Shown in pieces: positions 1 through 5,657 of a DNA stretch of 6,245 nucleotides; the first letter of the stretch is position 1, and every line of letters begins with the position of its first letter. The stretch lies in NCBI GenBank assembly GCA_017629395.1, contig JAGBXH010000201.1:1-6245 (forward strand). The letters run 5' to 3'. This DNA is from Clostridia bacterium (GTDB lineage Bacteria > Bacillota > Clostridia > Oscillospirales > CAG-272). The notes beneath the pieces are model-generated. The model saw nothing but the letters and a program-made list of their open reading frames with translations, had not been told where the DNA came from and ran no database searches. The translations under genes and the position numbers were made by a program.

Positions 1-662
1 ATTGCCTGCGTGGCGGCATCGCGGCGGCGCAGATAATGGCAATCGTTGGTTGCCACCACGCCAAGCCCGCACTCACGCGCAAGGCTGTAAAGCTGCGGCA
101 GGATCTGCTTTTGCTCTATCATGCCGTGATTTTGCAGCTCGATAAAGAAGTTATCCTTACCAAAGATTGCAGCGTATTCCATGGCGGTCTGCTTGGCGGC
201 AGCGTAATCGCCTGCAGACAGCTTGCGCGGAATCTTGCCCGCAAGGCAGGCGGAAAGCGCAATCAGCCCCTTATGGTGCGCGCGCAACAGCTCGGCATCC
301 ACGCGCGGCTTGCCGTAAAACCCTTCCGTAAAGCCTTTGGATACAAGGGTGATCAGATTTTGGTAGCCCTCTTTGTTTTCACACAAAAGCACCAGATGAT
401 CCGCCCCTGCCTCGCTGCTCTTGGTCTTTTCAAAGCGAGATCCCGATGCCACGTAGACCTCACAGCCGATAATGGGCTTGATGCCGGCTTTTTTGCAAGC
501 CTTATAAAATTCCACCACACCGTACATCGCACCGTGGTCAGTAATGGCGACTGCATGATGCCCGCATTCGGCAGCACGCGCGGGAATATCCGCAATGCGG
601 CACGCGCCGTCCAAAAGGCTGTATTCGCTATGCAAATGCAGGTGCACAAATTCGTTAGCCAT
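1..662 (-). CDS. dnaE: DNA polymerase III alpha subunit, N-terminal part (PHP domain), cut by window edge
   Basis: Catalytic subunit of the replicative DNA polymerase; only the first ~220 residues of a protein usually well over 1000 residues long are in the window. The start reads MANEFVHLHLHSEYSLLDGA, the classic DnaE opening and first PHP motif (His7, His9, His11). It is followed by AITDHG (Asp42-His43), the IIGCEVY motif (Glu68), DHLVLL (His89), LSACLAGKIP around 136-145 and VATNDCHYL around 203-211. All the PHP metal-site motifs expected in this stretch are present, so the PHP domain looks intact here; the polymerase palm and fingers lie outside. The ATG at 662 is supported by AAAGGAG at 668-674, 5 nt upstream. 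The gene follows whiA after 98 nt that contain a hairpin (692-710) but no convincing promoter, so co-transcription with the upstream operon is likely. The identification is from family motifs; DnaE1 versus DnaE3 cannot be decided from this part. Confidence 0.96.
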   Translation of the reverse strand, partial: MANEFVHLHLHSEYSLLDGACRIADIPARAAECGHHAVAITDHGAMYGVVEFYKACKKAGIKPIIGCEVYVASGSRFEKTKSSEAGADHLVLLCENKEGYQNLITLVSKGFTEGFYGKPRVDAELLRAHHKGLIALSACLAGKIPRKLSAGDYAAAKQTAMEYAAIFGKDNFFIELQNHGMIEQKQILPQLYSLARECGLGVVATNDCHYLRRRDAATQA

Positions 663-679
663 GAGATCTCCTTTCTCTT

Positions 680-710
680 CAAGAGTGATATGCTCTGCTT
701 TTTGCAGAGC
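680..710 (-). repeat. Hairpin plus ATATCACTCTTG word in the dnaE leader
   Basis: Read on the minus strand, a perfect hairpin GCTCTGC-AAAAA-GCAGAGC (710-692) is followed at once by ATATCACTCTTG (691-680). The same 12 bases occur at 5598-5609, where they also follow a perfect hairpin at the end of the repeat array. This looks like a single dispersed unit of that family, placed between whiA and the dnaE ribosome site. It lacks the T-tract of an intrinsic terminator, so it would more likely be an RNA structure, processing site or repeat relic. Family membership is inferred from the shared word and layout. Confidence 0.6.
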
Positions 711-760
711 GTTGCGGTAGAAATTTGCCGAGTGGCAACTTTCAATTTTATAGACGGTAA

Positions 761-1645
761 TCAGTCCGGCAGCTCGTTTGCCAGATCGATCAATTTTTGC
801 AATCGGTGATTGAGCCCCGATTTGGTAATGGGGGGGACGTGCGCCTCGGCAAGCTCACCCAGCGGCACGTTGGGATAGCGCAGACGCAGCATGGCGGTCT
901 CACGCAACGCGTCCGGCAGCTTTTCAAGCTCCCCATACCGCTCCAGCTTTTCAATTGCCGCATTTTGTCTGAGCGCAGCGGCTACGTATTTCCCGATATT
1001 GCCCGTATCGCAATTGGTCACACGATTCTCGTTACCGCGGATCTCTCGCTCGATCTTTTTATTCAGCAGCTCAAAGACCATGGTGCTGCTTCCCAGTATG
1101 GTCAGCACATCCTCAACGCCTTGGCTGTTTTTGATATATACGCCCACCGATTTACCACGGGATACCAGTCCCATGCTCACGCCCTGATCCGCAAGATTTG
1201 TCTGCAGTCCCGATGCACGGGACTGCGTGCTGCACTTGATTTCAAGATGCGAGCCCGTGGTGGGATCGGACACCGTGCCCGCCGCACAGAAGGCACCGCG
1301 CAAAAAGGCAAACGTGCATTGCGGGCACTTGCAGACAGCGGAAAAATCCGCAACCGCGCCTGCATCCCACGCACCGATCTGTGCAGCACATTTAGCGGAA
1401 GCAAAGCTTAATTCCGTGCCGCTCGCCCTGCCCGATACGTACGGACGCGCCTCTGTATCTCTGCCGAAATGACGCTTGATCTCCGCTGCTGCATGCTCGG
1501 CAAGTGCCGTAGGCAAACGAAAAGCGATGTGCTCTCCATCCGTCCGCGCACCGATCATCAGCCCGAAAAGATATGCCCTGCGGCAGCACATGGGTTTGAT
1601 CTGCAATTCCTGTAATTCTTCTTTCACCTGCTCGGAAAAAGACAT
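761..1645 (-). CDS. whiA: WhiA, DNA-binding regulator of the sporulation/division-linked WhiA family
   Basis: 294-residue WhiA homologue, close to the usual family length (~300-320). Visible parts: the N-terminal WhiA domain starting MSFSEQVKEEL with the Cys-Cys-Arg-Arg pair at 20-23; the LAGLIDADG-endonuclease-like core, with FLRGAFCAAGTVSDP at 114-128, HLEI at 133-136 and VGVYIKNS at 167-174; the NRVTNCDTGNIGKYV segment at 207-221; and a C-terminal helix-turn-helix with LRYPNVPLGELAE and PPITKSGLNHRLQKL (about 254-285). WhiA regulates division genes in actinomycetes and affects chromosome segregation and division in Bacillus; it is a cytoplasmic, nucleoid-associated protein. The ATG at 1645 has GGGGAG at 1651-1656, inside the last codons of murB, and the two genes are 2 nt apart, which implies coupled translation. 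A CKCPQC cluster (Cys105, 107, 110) just before the core could bind a metal, but this is only inferred. The usual neighbours rapZ and yvcK are not adjacent. Confidence 0.95.
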   Translation of the reverse strand: MSFSEQVKEELQELQIKPMCCRRAYLFGLMIGARTDGEHIAFRLPTALAEHAAAEIKRHFGRDTEARPYVSGRASGTELSFASAKCAAQIGAWDAGAVADFSAVCKCPQCTFAFLRGAFCAAGTVSDPTTGSHLEIKCSTQSRASGLQTNLADQGVSMGLVSRGKSVGVYIKNSQGVEDVLTILGSSTMVFELLNKKIEREIRGNENRVTNCDTGNIGKYVAAALRQNAAIEKLERYGELEKLPDALRETAMLRLRYPNVPLGELAEAHVPPITKSGLNHRLQKLIDLANELPD

Positions 1646-1647
1646 AT

Positions 1648-2550
1648 TTACTCCCCTATATACTCAAATTCACACTCTAAGCGCACACCGAATTGTGCAT
1701 GCACGCGCTCCTTGATCTGCTCAACCAGCGCAAGCACGTCGGCAGCGGTTGCGCCGCCCTCATTGATCACAAAGCCCGCGTGCTTTTCGGAAACCACCGC
1801 TCCGCCCACGCGCAAGCCCTTCAGCCCTGCATCCTCAATGAGCTTTCCCGCAAAATGTCCCGCGGGACGCTTGAAGGTGCTGCCTGCGCTGGGATAGCTC
1901 AGCGGCTGCTTTTCGCGTCTGGACGCAGCCTGCTCCTTGACCTTTTGCATGATCTCCTCTGCGTTGCCGCGACGCAGCGCAAAGGTGCTGGACAGAATGA
2001 TATATTCGGGATGCTCGGCAAAAATACTGTGTCTGTATGCAAGCTCGTGTTCGTCTGCGGTCAGGGTAAAGACACGGTTGTGTGCCGTATCGTAAACCTC
2101 GCTGGAGATCAGCACGTCCGAGATCTGTCCCCCGTACGCGCCCGCATTCATGTATACGCCGCCGCCCACCGTACCGGGAATGCCGCAGCCAAAGGCAAAG
2201 CCCTCGTATCCTTGCTTGGACGCCTCGGTGCACACGCGCCCAAGACCCGCACCGCTCTGCGCGTACAGGGTGTCCTTGTCAAAGCGGTATTGCTTGAGCT
2301 CGGTGGTAAATACCATCACGCCGCGATAACCTGCATCGGAAAACAGCACGTTGGAGCCGTTGCCCACAACCTTGTACTTAAGTCCGCTCTGCGAGAGCAT
2401 GGCAAGCTGCAAGGAAAACTGTTCCACGGTCGTTGGAAAAAGTGCAAGATCTGTCTTGCCACCGATGCGGAAGGTGGAATAATCACACAGCGGCAGATCT
2501 GCCTTCACGGGGATGCGCGCTCCCTTGCACTGCGCTAAAAATGCCTTCAT
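1648..2550 (-). CDS. murB: UDP-N-acetylenolpyruvoylglucosamine reductase (MurB)
   Basis: FAD- and NADPH-dependent enzyme that reduces the enolpyruvyl ether of UDP-GlcNAc to UDP-N-acetylmuramate, the second committed step of peptidoglycan precursor synthesis, in the cytoplasm. At 300 residues it fits the shorter type II MurB. Motifs: STFRIGGKTDL at 25-35, VGNGSNVLF at 62-70 (FAD binding), GCGIPGTVGGGVYMNAGAYGG at 121-141, YRHS at 172-175 with the catalytic-type Arg173, and YPSAGSTFKRP at 219-229 with Ser224 as the likely proton donor. GGAVVSEKHAGFVIN follows at 249-263, and the C-terminal LECEFEYIG has Glu294 in the position of the family's catalytic Glu. All key residues are present. The ATG at 2550 overlaps the stop of the HAD gene as ATGA, and AGGAGG at 2558-2563 lies 7 nt upstream, so translation is probably coupled. 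The stop sits 2 nt before whiA. Confidence 0.97.
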   Translation of the reverse strand: MKAFLAQCKGARIPVKADLPLCDYSTFRIGGKTDLALFPTTVEQFSLQLAMLSQSGLKYKVVGNGSNVLFSDAGYRGVMVFTTELKQYRFDKDTLYAQSGAGLGRVCTEASKQGYEGFAFGCGIPGTVGGGVYMNAGAYGGQISDVLISSEVYDTAHNRVFTLTADEHELAYRHSIFAEHPEYIILSSTFALRRGNAEEIMQKVKEQAASRREKQPLSYPSAGSTFKRPAGHFAGKLIEDAGLKGLRVGGAVVSEKHAGFVINEGGATAADVLALVEQIKERVHAQFGVRLECEFEYIGE

Positions 2551-3242
2551 ACGTGCCCCTCCTCTGCCAGGACGAGCAGCTTGGCAAGATCGTCAATGAC
2601 GTAAGTCACGGGAATATCCGCAGGCAAAGCCTTGCCCTTGGGATTGTACCAGCAGGTATCCAGCCCCGCGTTGATACCGCCCTTCATGTCCGAGGTCAAG
2701 GAGTCGCCCACAACCAGCGTACTTGCGGGATCAAAGTCCGGAATGTCGCGCATGACCGCATCAAAATAACGGACGTCGGGCTTTTCGTAGCCGACCACCT
2801 CGGAAATATAGGCTTTTTCAAAATATTTTGCCAAGGGACTTGGGTTAAATCTGCCCTCTTGCACGCGCTTGTCACCATTGGTAACCACGTACATGCGACA
2901 TTTCTCGGCAAGAGCCGCGCAGACCTCAAGCGCACCCTCGATCATGTAGGACTTCGTGGACAGCGTGCGCAGGTAATCAGCCGCCAGTGCCTTGGGGTCT
3001 GCTTCAAGACCCGTGCGTGCGCAGAATGCCTCAAATCTCTTCCACATCAGCACCTTTTTCTCAATCTCACCGCGCTCCAGCATCTTCCAATGCGCGTCGT
3101 TGACCTCGGAATAGATGGCGATGGTCTTGTCGTCATTCGGCAGCCCGAAATGTGCAAAGGTCTCGGCTATGGCATCGTGCTCGGATCTCGTAAAATCCAG
3201 CAGCGTATTGTCCGCATCCATCAAAAGCGTGTTGTATCTCAA
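2547..3242 (-). CDS. HAD-family hydrolase, YjjG-like nucleotide phosphatase
   Basis: 231-residue haloacid-dehalogenase-superfamily phosphatase and first gene of the minus-strand operon. All four HAD motifs are visible. Motif I is LLMDADNTLLDF, with nucleophile Asp9 and acid/base Asp11. Motif II is VVTNGD with Thr121. Motif III is VGYEKPD with Lys154. Motif IV is VVGDSLTSDMKGG with Asp180 and Asp185. An all-helical cap of about 80 residues lies between motifs I and II, as in subfamily I. The DADNTLLDF start, the cap and the length resemble the YjjG/YfnB group, which dephosphorylates pyrimidine nucleotides, including non-canonical ones; the substrate is inferred only from this likeness. Translation appears to begin at TTG (3242): GGAGGA lies 7 nt upstream, the reading frame meets a stop a few codons further upstream, and the family's conserved start falls exactly here. 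Its TGA overlaps the murB ATG by 4 nt. Confidence 0.88.
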   Translation of the reverse strand: MRYNTLLMDADNTLLDFTRSEHDAIAETFAHFGLPNDDKTIAIYSEVNDAHWKMLERGEIEKKVLMWKRFEAFCARTGLEADPKALAADYLRTLSTKSYMIEGALEVCAALAEKCRMYVVTNGDKRVQEGRFNPSPLAKYFEKAYISEVVGYEKPDVRYFDAVMRDIPDFDPASTLVVGDSLTSDMKGGINAGLDTCWYNPKGKALPADIPVTYVIDDLAKLLVLAEEGHV

Positions 3243-3249
3243 AGGAAAA

Positions 3250-3255
3250 TCCTCC
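3250..3255 (-). promoter_or_regulatory. Ribosome binding site deciding the TTG start of the HAD gene
   Basis: GGAGGA on the minus strand, 7 nt before the TTG at 3242-3240. No ATG or GTG in this frame lies between the upstream in-frame stop (near 3262) and the conserved MRYNTLLMDAD start, so the TTG is the only sensible initiator. Confidence 0.8.
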
Positions 3256-3274
3256 GTAAACTATATTCTGTTAT

Positions 3275-3303
3275 ATTATACTATAAATACGCAAGGATTG
3301 CAA
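3275..3303 (-). promoter_or_regulatory. Sigma-A-type promoter for the HAD-murB-whiA-dnaE operon
   Basis: On the minus strand, TTGCAA (3303-3298, 4 of 6 to consensus) is followed after a 17-bp spacer by a perfect TATAAT (3280-3275). Transcription would start near 3268, giving a leader of about 25 nt with the GGAGGA site inside it. It is placed correctly for the first gene of the operon. Confidence 0.75.
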
Positions 3304-3322
3304 TACCCGATTTTTACTTTTC

Positions 3323-3338
3323 ATTGTTTTTTGTTGGA
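3323..3338 (+). repeat. 16-bp direct repeat shared with the glycosidase-like gene
   Basis: The 16-mer attgttttttgttgga at 3323-3338 recurs exactly at 3552-3567, where it encodes the Leu-Phe-Phe-Val-Gly segment (residues 11-15) of the glycosidase-like protein. The intergenic copy could also be read as Leu-Phe-Phe-Val-Gly followed by a second glycine. The identity does not clearly continue on either side. It is T-rich, so chance is possible. Confidence 0.4.
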
Positions 3339-3426
3339 GTAGGCATTGACGTCTGCCGGAATTCGCATTTCACACGCCGTATTTCGCATAAAAAATCAAA
3401 AACCCCTTGCATTGTTTCGCGTTTTG

Positions 3427-3467
3427 CGGGATAGTGTATTTTGATATTAAGATCATTTTTTATCCCG
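3427..3467. promoter_or_regulatory. Inverted repeat CGGGATA / TATCCCG next to the glycosidase promoter
   Basis: CGGGATA at 3427-3433 and its exact reverse complement TATCCCG at 3461-3467 are separated by 27 AT-rich bases. The right arm ends 3 bp before the -35 box (3471). The centre-to-centre distance is 34 bp, about three helical turns, which would suit a dimeric regulator binding both half-sites on one face. No regulator gene is in the window; the operator role is inferred. Confidence 0.35.
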
Positions 3468-3470
3468 TAA

Positions 3471-3500
3471 TTGACTTTTTGACGGCAGATATGATATAAT
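3471..3500 (+). promoter_or_regulatory. Sigma-A-type promoter for the glycosidase-like gene
   Basis: TTGACT (3471-3476, 5 of 6 to consensus), an 18-bp spacer and a perfect TATAAT (3495-3500). The start of transcription is expected near 3506-3508, directly at the A-rich tract before AGGAGG (3509-3514). The leader would be only about 16 nt, with the ribosome site almost at the 5' end. Confidence 0.8.
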
Positions 3501-3508
3501 AACAAAAA

Positions 3509-3514
3509 AGGAGG
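3509..3514 (+). promoter_or_regulatory. Ribosome binding site that sets the ATG start at 3523
   Basis: AGGAGG lies 8 nt before the ATG at 3523. An in-frame GTG at 3514 overlaps this site and would have no ribosome binding site of its own, so the ATG is preferred and the protein begins MHTEYILTEG. Confidence 0.85.
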
Positions 3515-3522
3515 TGCGGAAC

Positions 3523-5379
3523 ATGCATACGGAATACATTCTCACCGAGGGATTGTTTTTTGTTGGAAACGGCAAGGTCGCCATGGGCGGCTCGGGCGCG
3601 GATATCGTGCAGCTGTTTGCTCCCTGCTATTCGATGCCCGGCATCATGAGCCTGCGTGCATCCGACCAGTCAATAGTTGCTCTGAACCATCGCATTCGCG
3701 GTTCTGCCTGCTACGTCACAACGCTGTGTGCGCAGGGCAAGGAGATCGGTACTCTCACCGACTTTTCGCACCCTACCCTGCCCGTATTTATCCGCCGATT
3801 TTCGCTGGTGCAACCGATTGACTTTTTGCTGGAATCTCCCTTTGTGCCGATCGATATCAGCGCAGTATTTGACGGTGCAAAGGCGCGGCTTTTTGAAATT
3901 CCCGAGGGCACTGTGGTATTCTCTCAATCCAAAACCGACAAGGATGCTTATTGCAGCCTCTTGCTCTCAGATAGCTGTACGGTGAACGGACGACAGATCA
4001 CCTTTCCCGCGGGTGACTCTCATTTGATATTCGTGGGCGGTGACTTTGGTGCATGCGGAACCGACAGCTATGCCTGCTGCATGGATCTCTCAGCACAGAT
4101 GCTCGGAGCGGATCTCGACGCGATCAAGCGCGACTTTTTTGCACATTGGCAGGATATTTTGAGTCATATCCGCGTCGACGACAGCGTTTTGGGGGCGGAT
4201 TTCAATGTACGCGAGCTGATCGAGGCGGTTGCCGTTGCGCTGATTACCCAGACCGCCGACCAGGGCGGCGTGATCGCGGGCTCGTTTTATCACCTTGCCT
4301 ACGGCAGAGATATGTACGGAGTGTTCCGCGGATATATGGCACTTGGACTGCACGAATACGCCAAGCGCATGATCTGCTACATGACAGACGTTTTTCGCCA
4401 AAAGGGATACATGCCCAATGCCTCGGGGCTTGGCATGTCCTGCTCGCACCGCCACGAAAACGACGAGGTGGAGCAGACAGGCTACTATCTGCTGGAGCTT
4501 TTGGAATACATCCGCGCAACAGGTGACGTGTCCTTTCTTGCCGAGCGCATGGACTACGCGCGCTATCTGCTCCTGTCACAGCAACAGCACCTGTGTGACG
4601 GCATGATTCCCTTCAACGGAGATGAGACATATATTGCCGGAGGTATCTTTCCGCGAAGCGGCATCGATCACGGCTCGATGGAGGCCACGGCTCTCTATAT
4701 CACCAGTGCGCTGGCTCTGCTTGAGATATGCGAGACGCACGGCCTGATGACGCACGATAACGTCACCGCACACCGCGCTCCCGCACTCAAAGCGGCGATG
4801 CTGTTTTCCGAGAATTTTATTTCCGAGAATACGGTGTACATCAATAATCCCAGTCGCGTACAGCATGCACAGATCCCCGTCTACAGACACGGCGTATGTC
4901 TTGGTTGCTCGCGTATGACCAATCTTTTGCGCGATGCCAAAGATGCATTTCTCTGCTCCGGCTGCTTTGGCAAGATCACGGTGCCGCCCTGCACCGAGAG
5001 ATATAGCCTTGATTGCGCTATCTGGATGTCGGTATTTGCGGGCAGCACGCTGTTACCTGCACAGCTCATCCGTACCGCGATCGAAGCAAGTGTCGCTCGC
5101 ATAAGGCAGAGCGAATACGGAAAACACAATCCCGATAACTCTGTGGGATATGAATACGGTGTGATCCTTTACGCACTGGCAAAGTACGTTCCCGCAGAAC
5201 AGTTGGGTGCTTATGCCGATTTGTTGCGTGAGTTATTGGACGACCGCGTCCGCGGCTCGGTCTGGACAGAATATTACCGCGCGGGGCTTCCCGCCGACGC
5301 CTCCTGTCCATACAGACCTTGGGAAAGCGCCATCAATCTTTGCGGAATTATGGCGTACCTACAGGCACTTGACAACTAA
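3523..5379 (+). CDS. Putative intracellular six-hairpin glycosidase (glucoamylase/GH15-like)
   Basis: 618 residues with no signal peptide or membrane segment, so cytoplasmic. Residues 1 to ~195 look beta-rich, like the N-terminal beta-sandwich before many (alpha/alpha)6 glycosidases. Residues ~225-618 are helical and carry repeated features of six-hairpin enzymes: YHLAYGRDMYGVFRGYMALG at 256-275 (Arg262-Asp263 as in the RD-x-Y/W motif of GH15-like enzymes), HENDEVEQTGYYLLELLEYI at 311-330, DGMIPFNGDETYI at 359-371, NPDNSVGYEYG at 536-546 and RPWESAINLCG at 598-608. Acidic candidates for catalysis are Glu315, Glu317, Asp367, Glu368 and Glu601; none can be assigned. The last motif recalls the C-terminal W-S-x-A-E of GH15, but Ile604 stands where the Glu would be. 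A CLGC...CSGC pair (Cys459, 462, 478, 481) is unexpected for this fold. Twenty cysteines fit a reducing cytoplasm. The gene is monocistronic, with its own promoter and terminator. The substrate is unknown, probably an oligosaccharide; another six-hairpin family is quite possible. Confidence 0.6.
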   Translation: MHTEYILTEGLFFVGNGKVAMGGSGADIVQLFAPCYSMPGIMSLRASDQSIVALNHRIRGSACYVTTLCAQGKEIGTLTDFSHPTLPVFIRRFSLVQPIDFLLESPFVPIDISAVFDGAKARLFEIPEGTVVFSQSKTDKDAYCSLLLSDSCTVNGRQITFPAGDSHLIFVGGDFGACGTDSYACCMDLSAQMLGADLDAIKRDFFAHWQDILSHIRVDDSVLGADFNVRELIEAVAVALITQTADQGGVIAGSFYHLAYGRDMYGVFRGYMALGLHEYAKRMICYMTDVFRQKGYMPNASGLGMSCSHRHENDEVEQTGYYLLELLEYIRATGDVSFLAERMDYARYLLLSQQQHLCDGMIPFNGDETYIAGGIFPRSGIDHGSMEATALYITSALALLEICETHGLMTHDNVTAHRAPALKAAMLFSENFISENTVYINNPSRVQHAQIPVYRHGVCLGCSRMTNLLRDAKDAFLCSGCFGKITVPPCTERYSLDCAIWMSVFAGSTLLPAQLIRTAIEASVARIRQSEYGKHNPDNSVGYEYGVILYALAKYVPAEQLGAYADLLRELLDDRVRGSVWTEYYRAGLPADASCPYRPWESAINLCGIMAYLQALDN

Positions 5380-5405
5380 ATCCCCAGAAGAAAACAGGGA
5401 GTGCT

Positions 5406-5442
5406 TGCCCAACTTCTCATAAGGAAGTTGGGCAGTTTTATT
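5406..5442 (+). terminator. Intrinsic terminator of the glycosidase-like gene
   Basis: An 11-bp perfect stem, left arm TGCCCAACTTC (5406-5416) and right arm GAAGTTGGGCA (5424-5434), closes a 7-nt loop and is followed by GTTTTATT. It begins 26 nt after the stop codon. There is no T-tract on the minus strand, so it acts on the plus strand only. The T-run is also the outer end of the 12-bp inverted repeat of the next element. Confidence 0.85.
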
Positions 5443-5528
5443 CGCCTGCGGCGAGTTATATTGCTTCGCAGTGATATTCGGCTTATGCCGAGTGATATTT
5501 GCTTCGCAAGTTTTGGAGGCGAATAAAA
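5436..5528. repeat. 93-bp element with perfect 12-bp terminal inverted repeats
   Basis: TTTTATTCGCCT (5436-5447) and AGGCGAATAAAA (5517-5528) are exact reverse complements and bound a 93-bp unit. Inside are AGTTATATT (5454-5462, degenerate) and AGTGATATT (5470-5478 and 5491-5499), separated by small perfect hairpins. These are TCGCC-TGC-GGCGA (5442-5454), TGC-TTC-GCA (5462-5470), CGGC-TTAT-GCCG (5479-5490) and TTGC-TTC-GCAA (5499-5509). The right terminal repeat runs into the first AATATCACT of the right-hand array. Size and ends resemble a miniature non-coding element; no target-site duplication is obvious, so mobility is inferred only. Confidence 0.6.
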
Positions 5529-5605
5529 TATCACTGAAGCCATAAGGCTTCAATATCACTATCGCGTCAGCGATAATATCACTCCGACGAAGTCGGAATA
5601 TCACT
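5454..5605. repeat. Hairpin-interspersed 9-mer array (AGTGATATT x3, then AATATCACT x4)
   Basis: Forward copies of AGTGATATT lie at 5454-5462 (one mismatch), 5470-5478 and 5491-5499. Reverse-complement copies AATATCACT lie at 5527-5535, 5552-5560, 5575-5583 and 5597-5605, all four perfect. On the right half, every gap is exactly one hairpin: GAAGCC-ATAA-GGCTTC (5536-5551), ATCGC-GTCA-GCGAT (5561-5574) and CCGAC-GAA-GTCGG (5584-5596). The stem sequences differ while the 9-mer is fixed, and the copies on the right start 22-25 bp apart, about two helical turns. The two halves can also pair with each other into one long foldback. There is no coding sequence. The array sits between a terminator and a promoter. 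Confidence 0.85.
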
Positions 5606-5606
5606 C

Positions 5607-5635
5607 TTGCTTTCTCTGCAGATTTGTGCTATAAT
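5607..5635 (+). promoter_or_regulatory. Extended -10 promoter for the 157-residue protein gene
   Basis: A perfect TATAAT (5630-5635) is preceded by TGC (5627-5629), an extended -10 element that compensates for a weak -35 box TTGCTT (5607-5612, 3 of 6) at a 17-bp spacing. The -35 box begins 2 bp after the last AATATCACT of the array, so anything bound to the array could affect this promoter. The transcription start is expected near 5642, giving a leader of about 97 nt. Confidence 0.7.
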
Positions 5636-5657
5636 CTAATCAGTATTATAGGGGTAT

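Noticed and set aside
725..738. TTGCC-GAGT-GGCAA stem as terminator of the murB-whiA part of the operon
   Set aside because: Only 5 bp of stem with a short broken T-run on the minus strand; too weak to claim, and dnaE lacks a clear promoter of its own.
745..752. TATAAAAT on the minus strand as a dnaE promoter -10
   Set aside because: No acceptable -35 at 16-18 bp upstream (GAGCTG or GCTGCC only), so co-transcription from the operon promoter is preferred.
36..809. Plus-strand 257-residue reading frame
   Set aside because: It lies opposite dnaE and the end of whiA, whose protein motifs are unmistakable; it is a GC-driven shadow frame.
1693..2538. Plus-strand 281-residue reading frame
   Set aside because: Antisense to murB, which has all its family motifs; no ribosome site or family resemblance.
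2433..3434. Plus-strand 333-residue reading frame
   Set aside because: Antisense to the HAD gene and murB start; composition is typical of a shadow frame.
3314..3505. Minus-strand 63-residue reading frame in the divergent intergenic region
   Set aside because: A TTG start without a ribosome site, covering the rightward promoter; no recognisable protein.
3514..3522. GTG start three codons upstream for the glycosidase-like gene
   Set aside because: The GTG overlaps the AGGAGG that serves the ATG at 3523.
5359..5604. Minus-strand 81-residue reading frame
   Set aside because: It is mostly a translation of the hairpin repeats, has no ribosome site, and runs into the end of the glycosidase-like gene.
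5454..5605. CRISPR array
   Set aside because: The repeated word is only 9 bp, occurs in both orientations, and the gaps are 12-16 bp hairpins, much too short for spacers. No cas genes are present.
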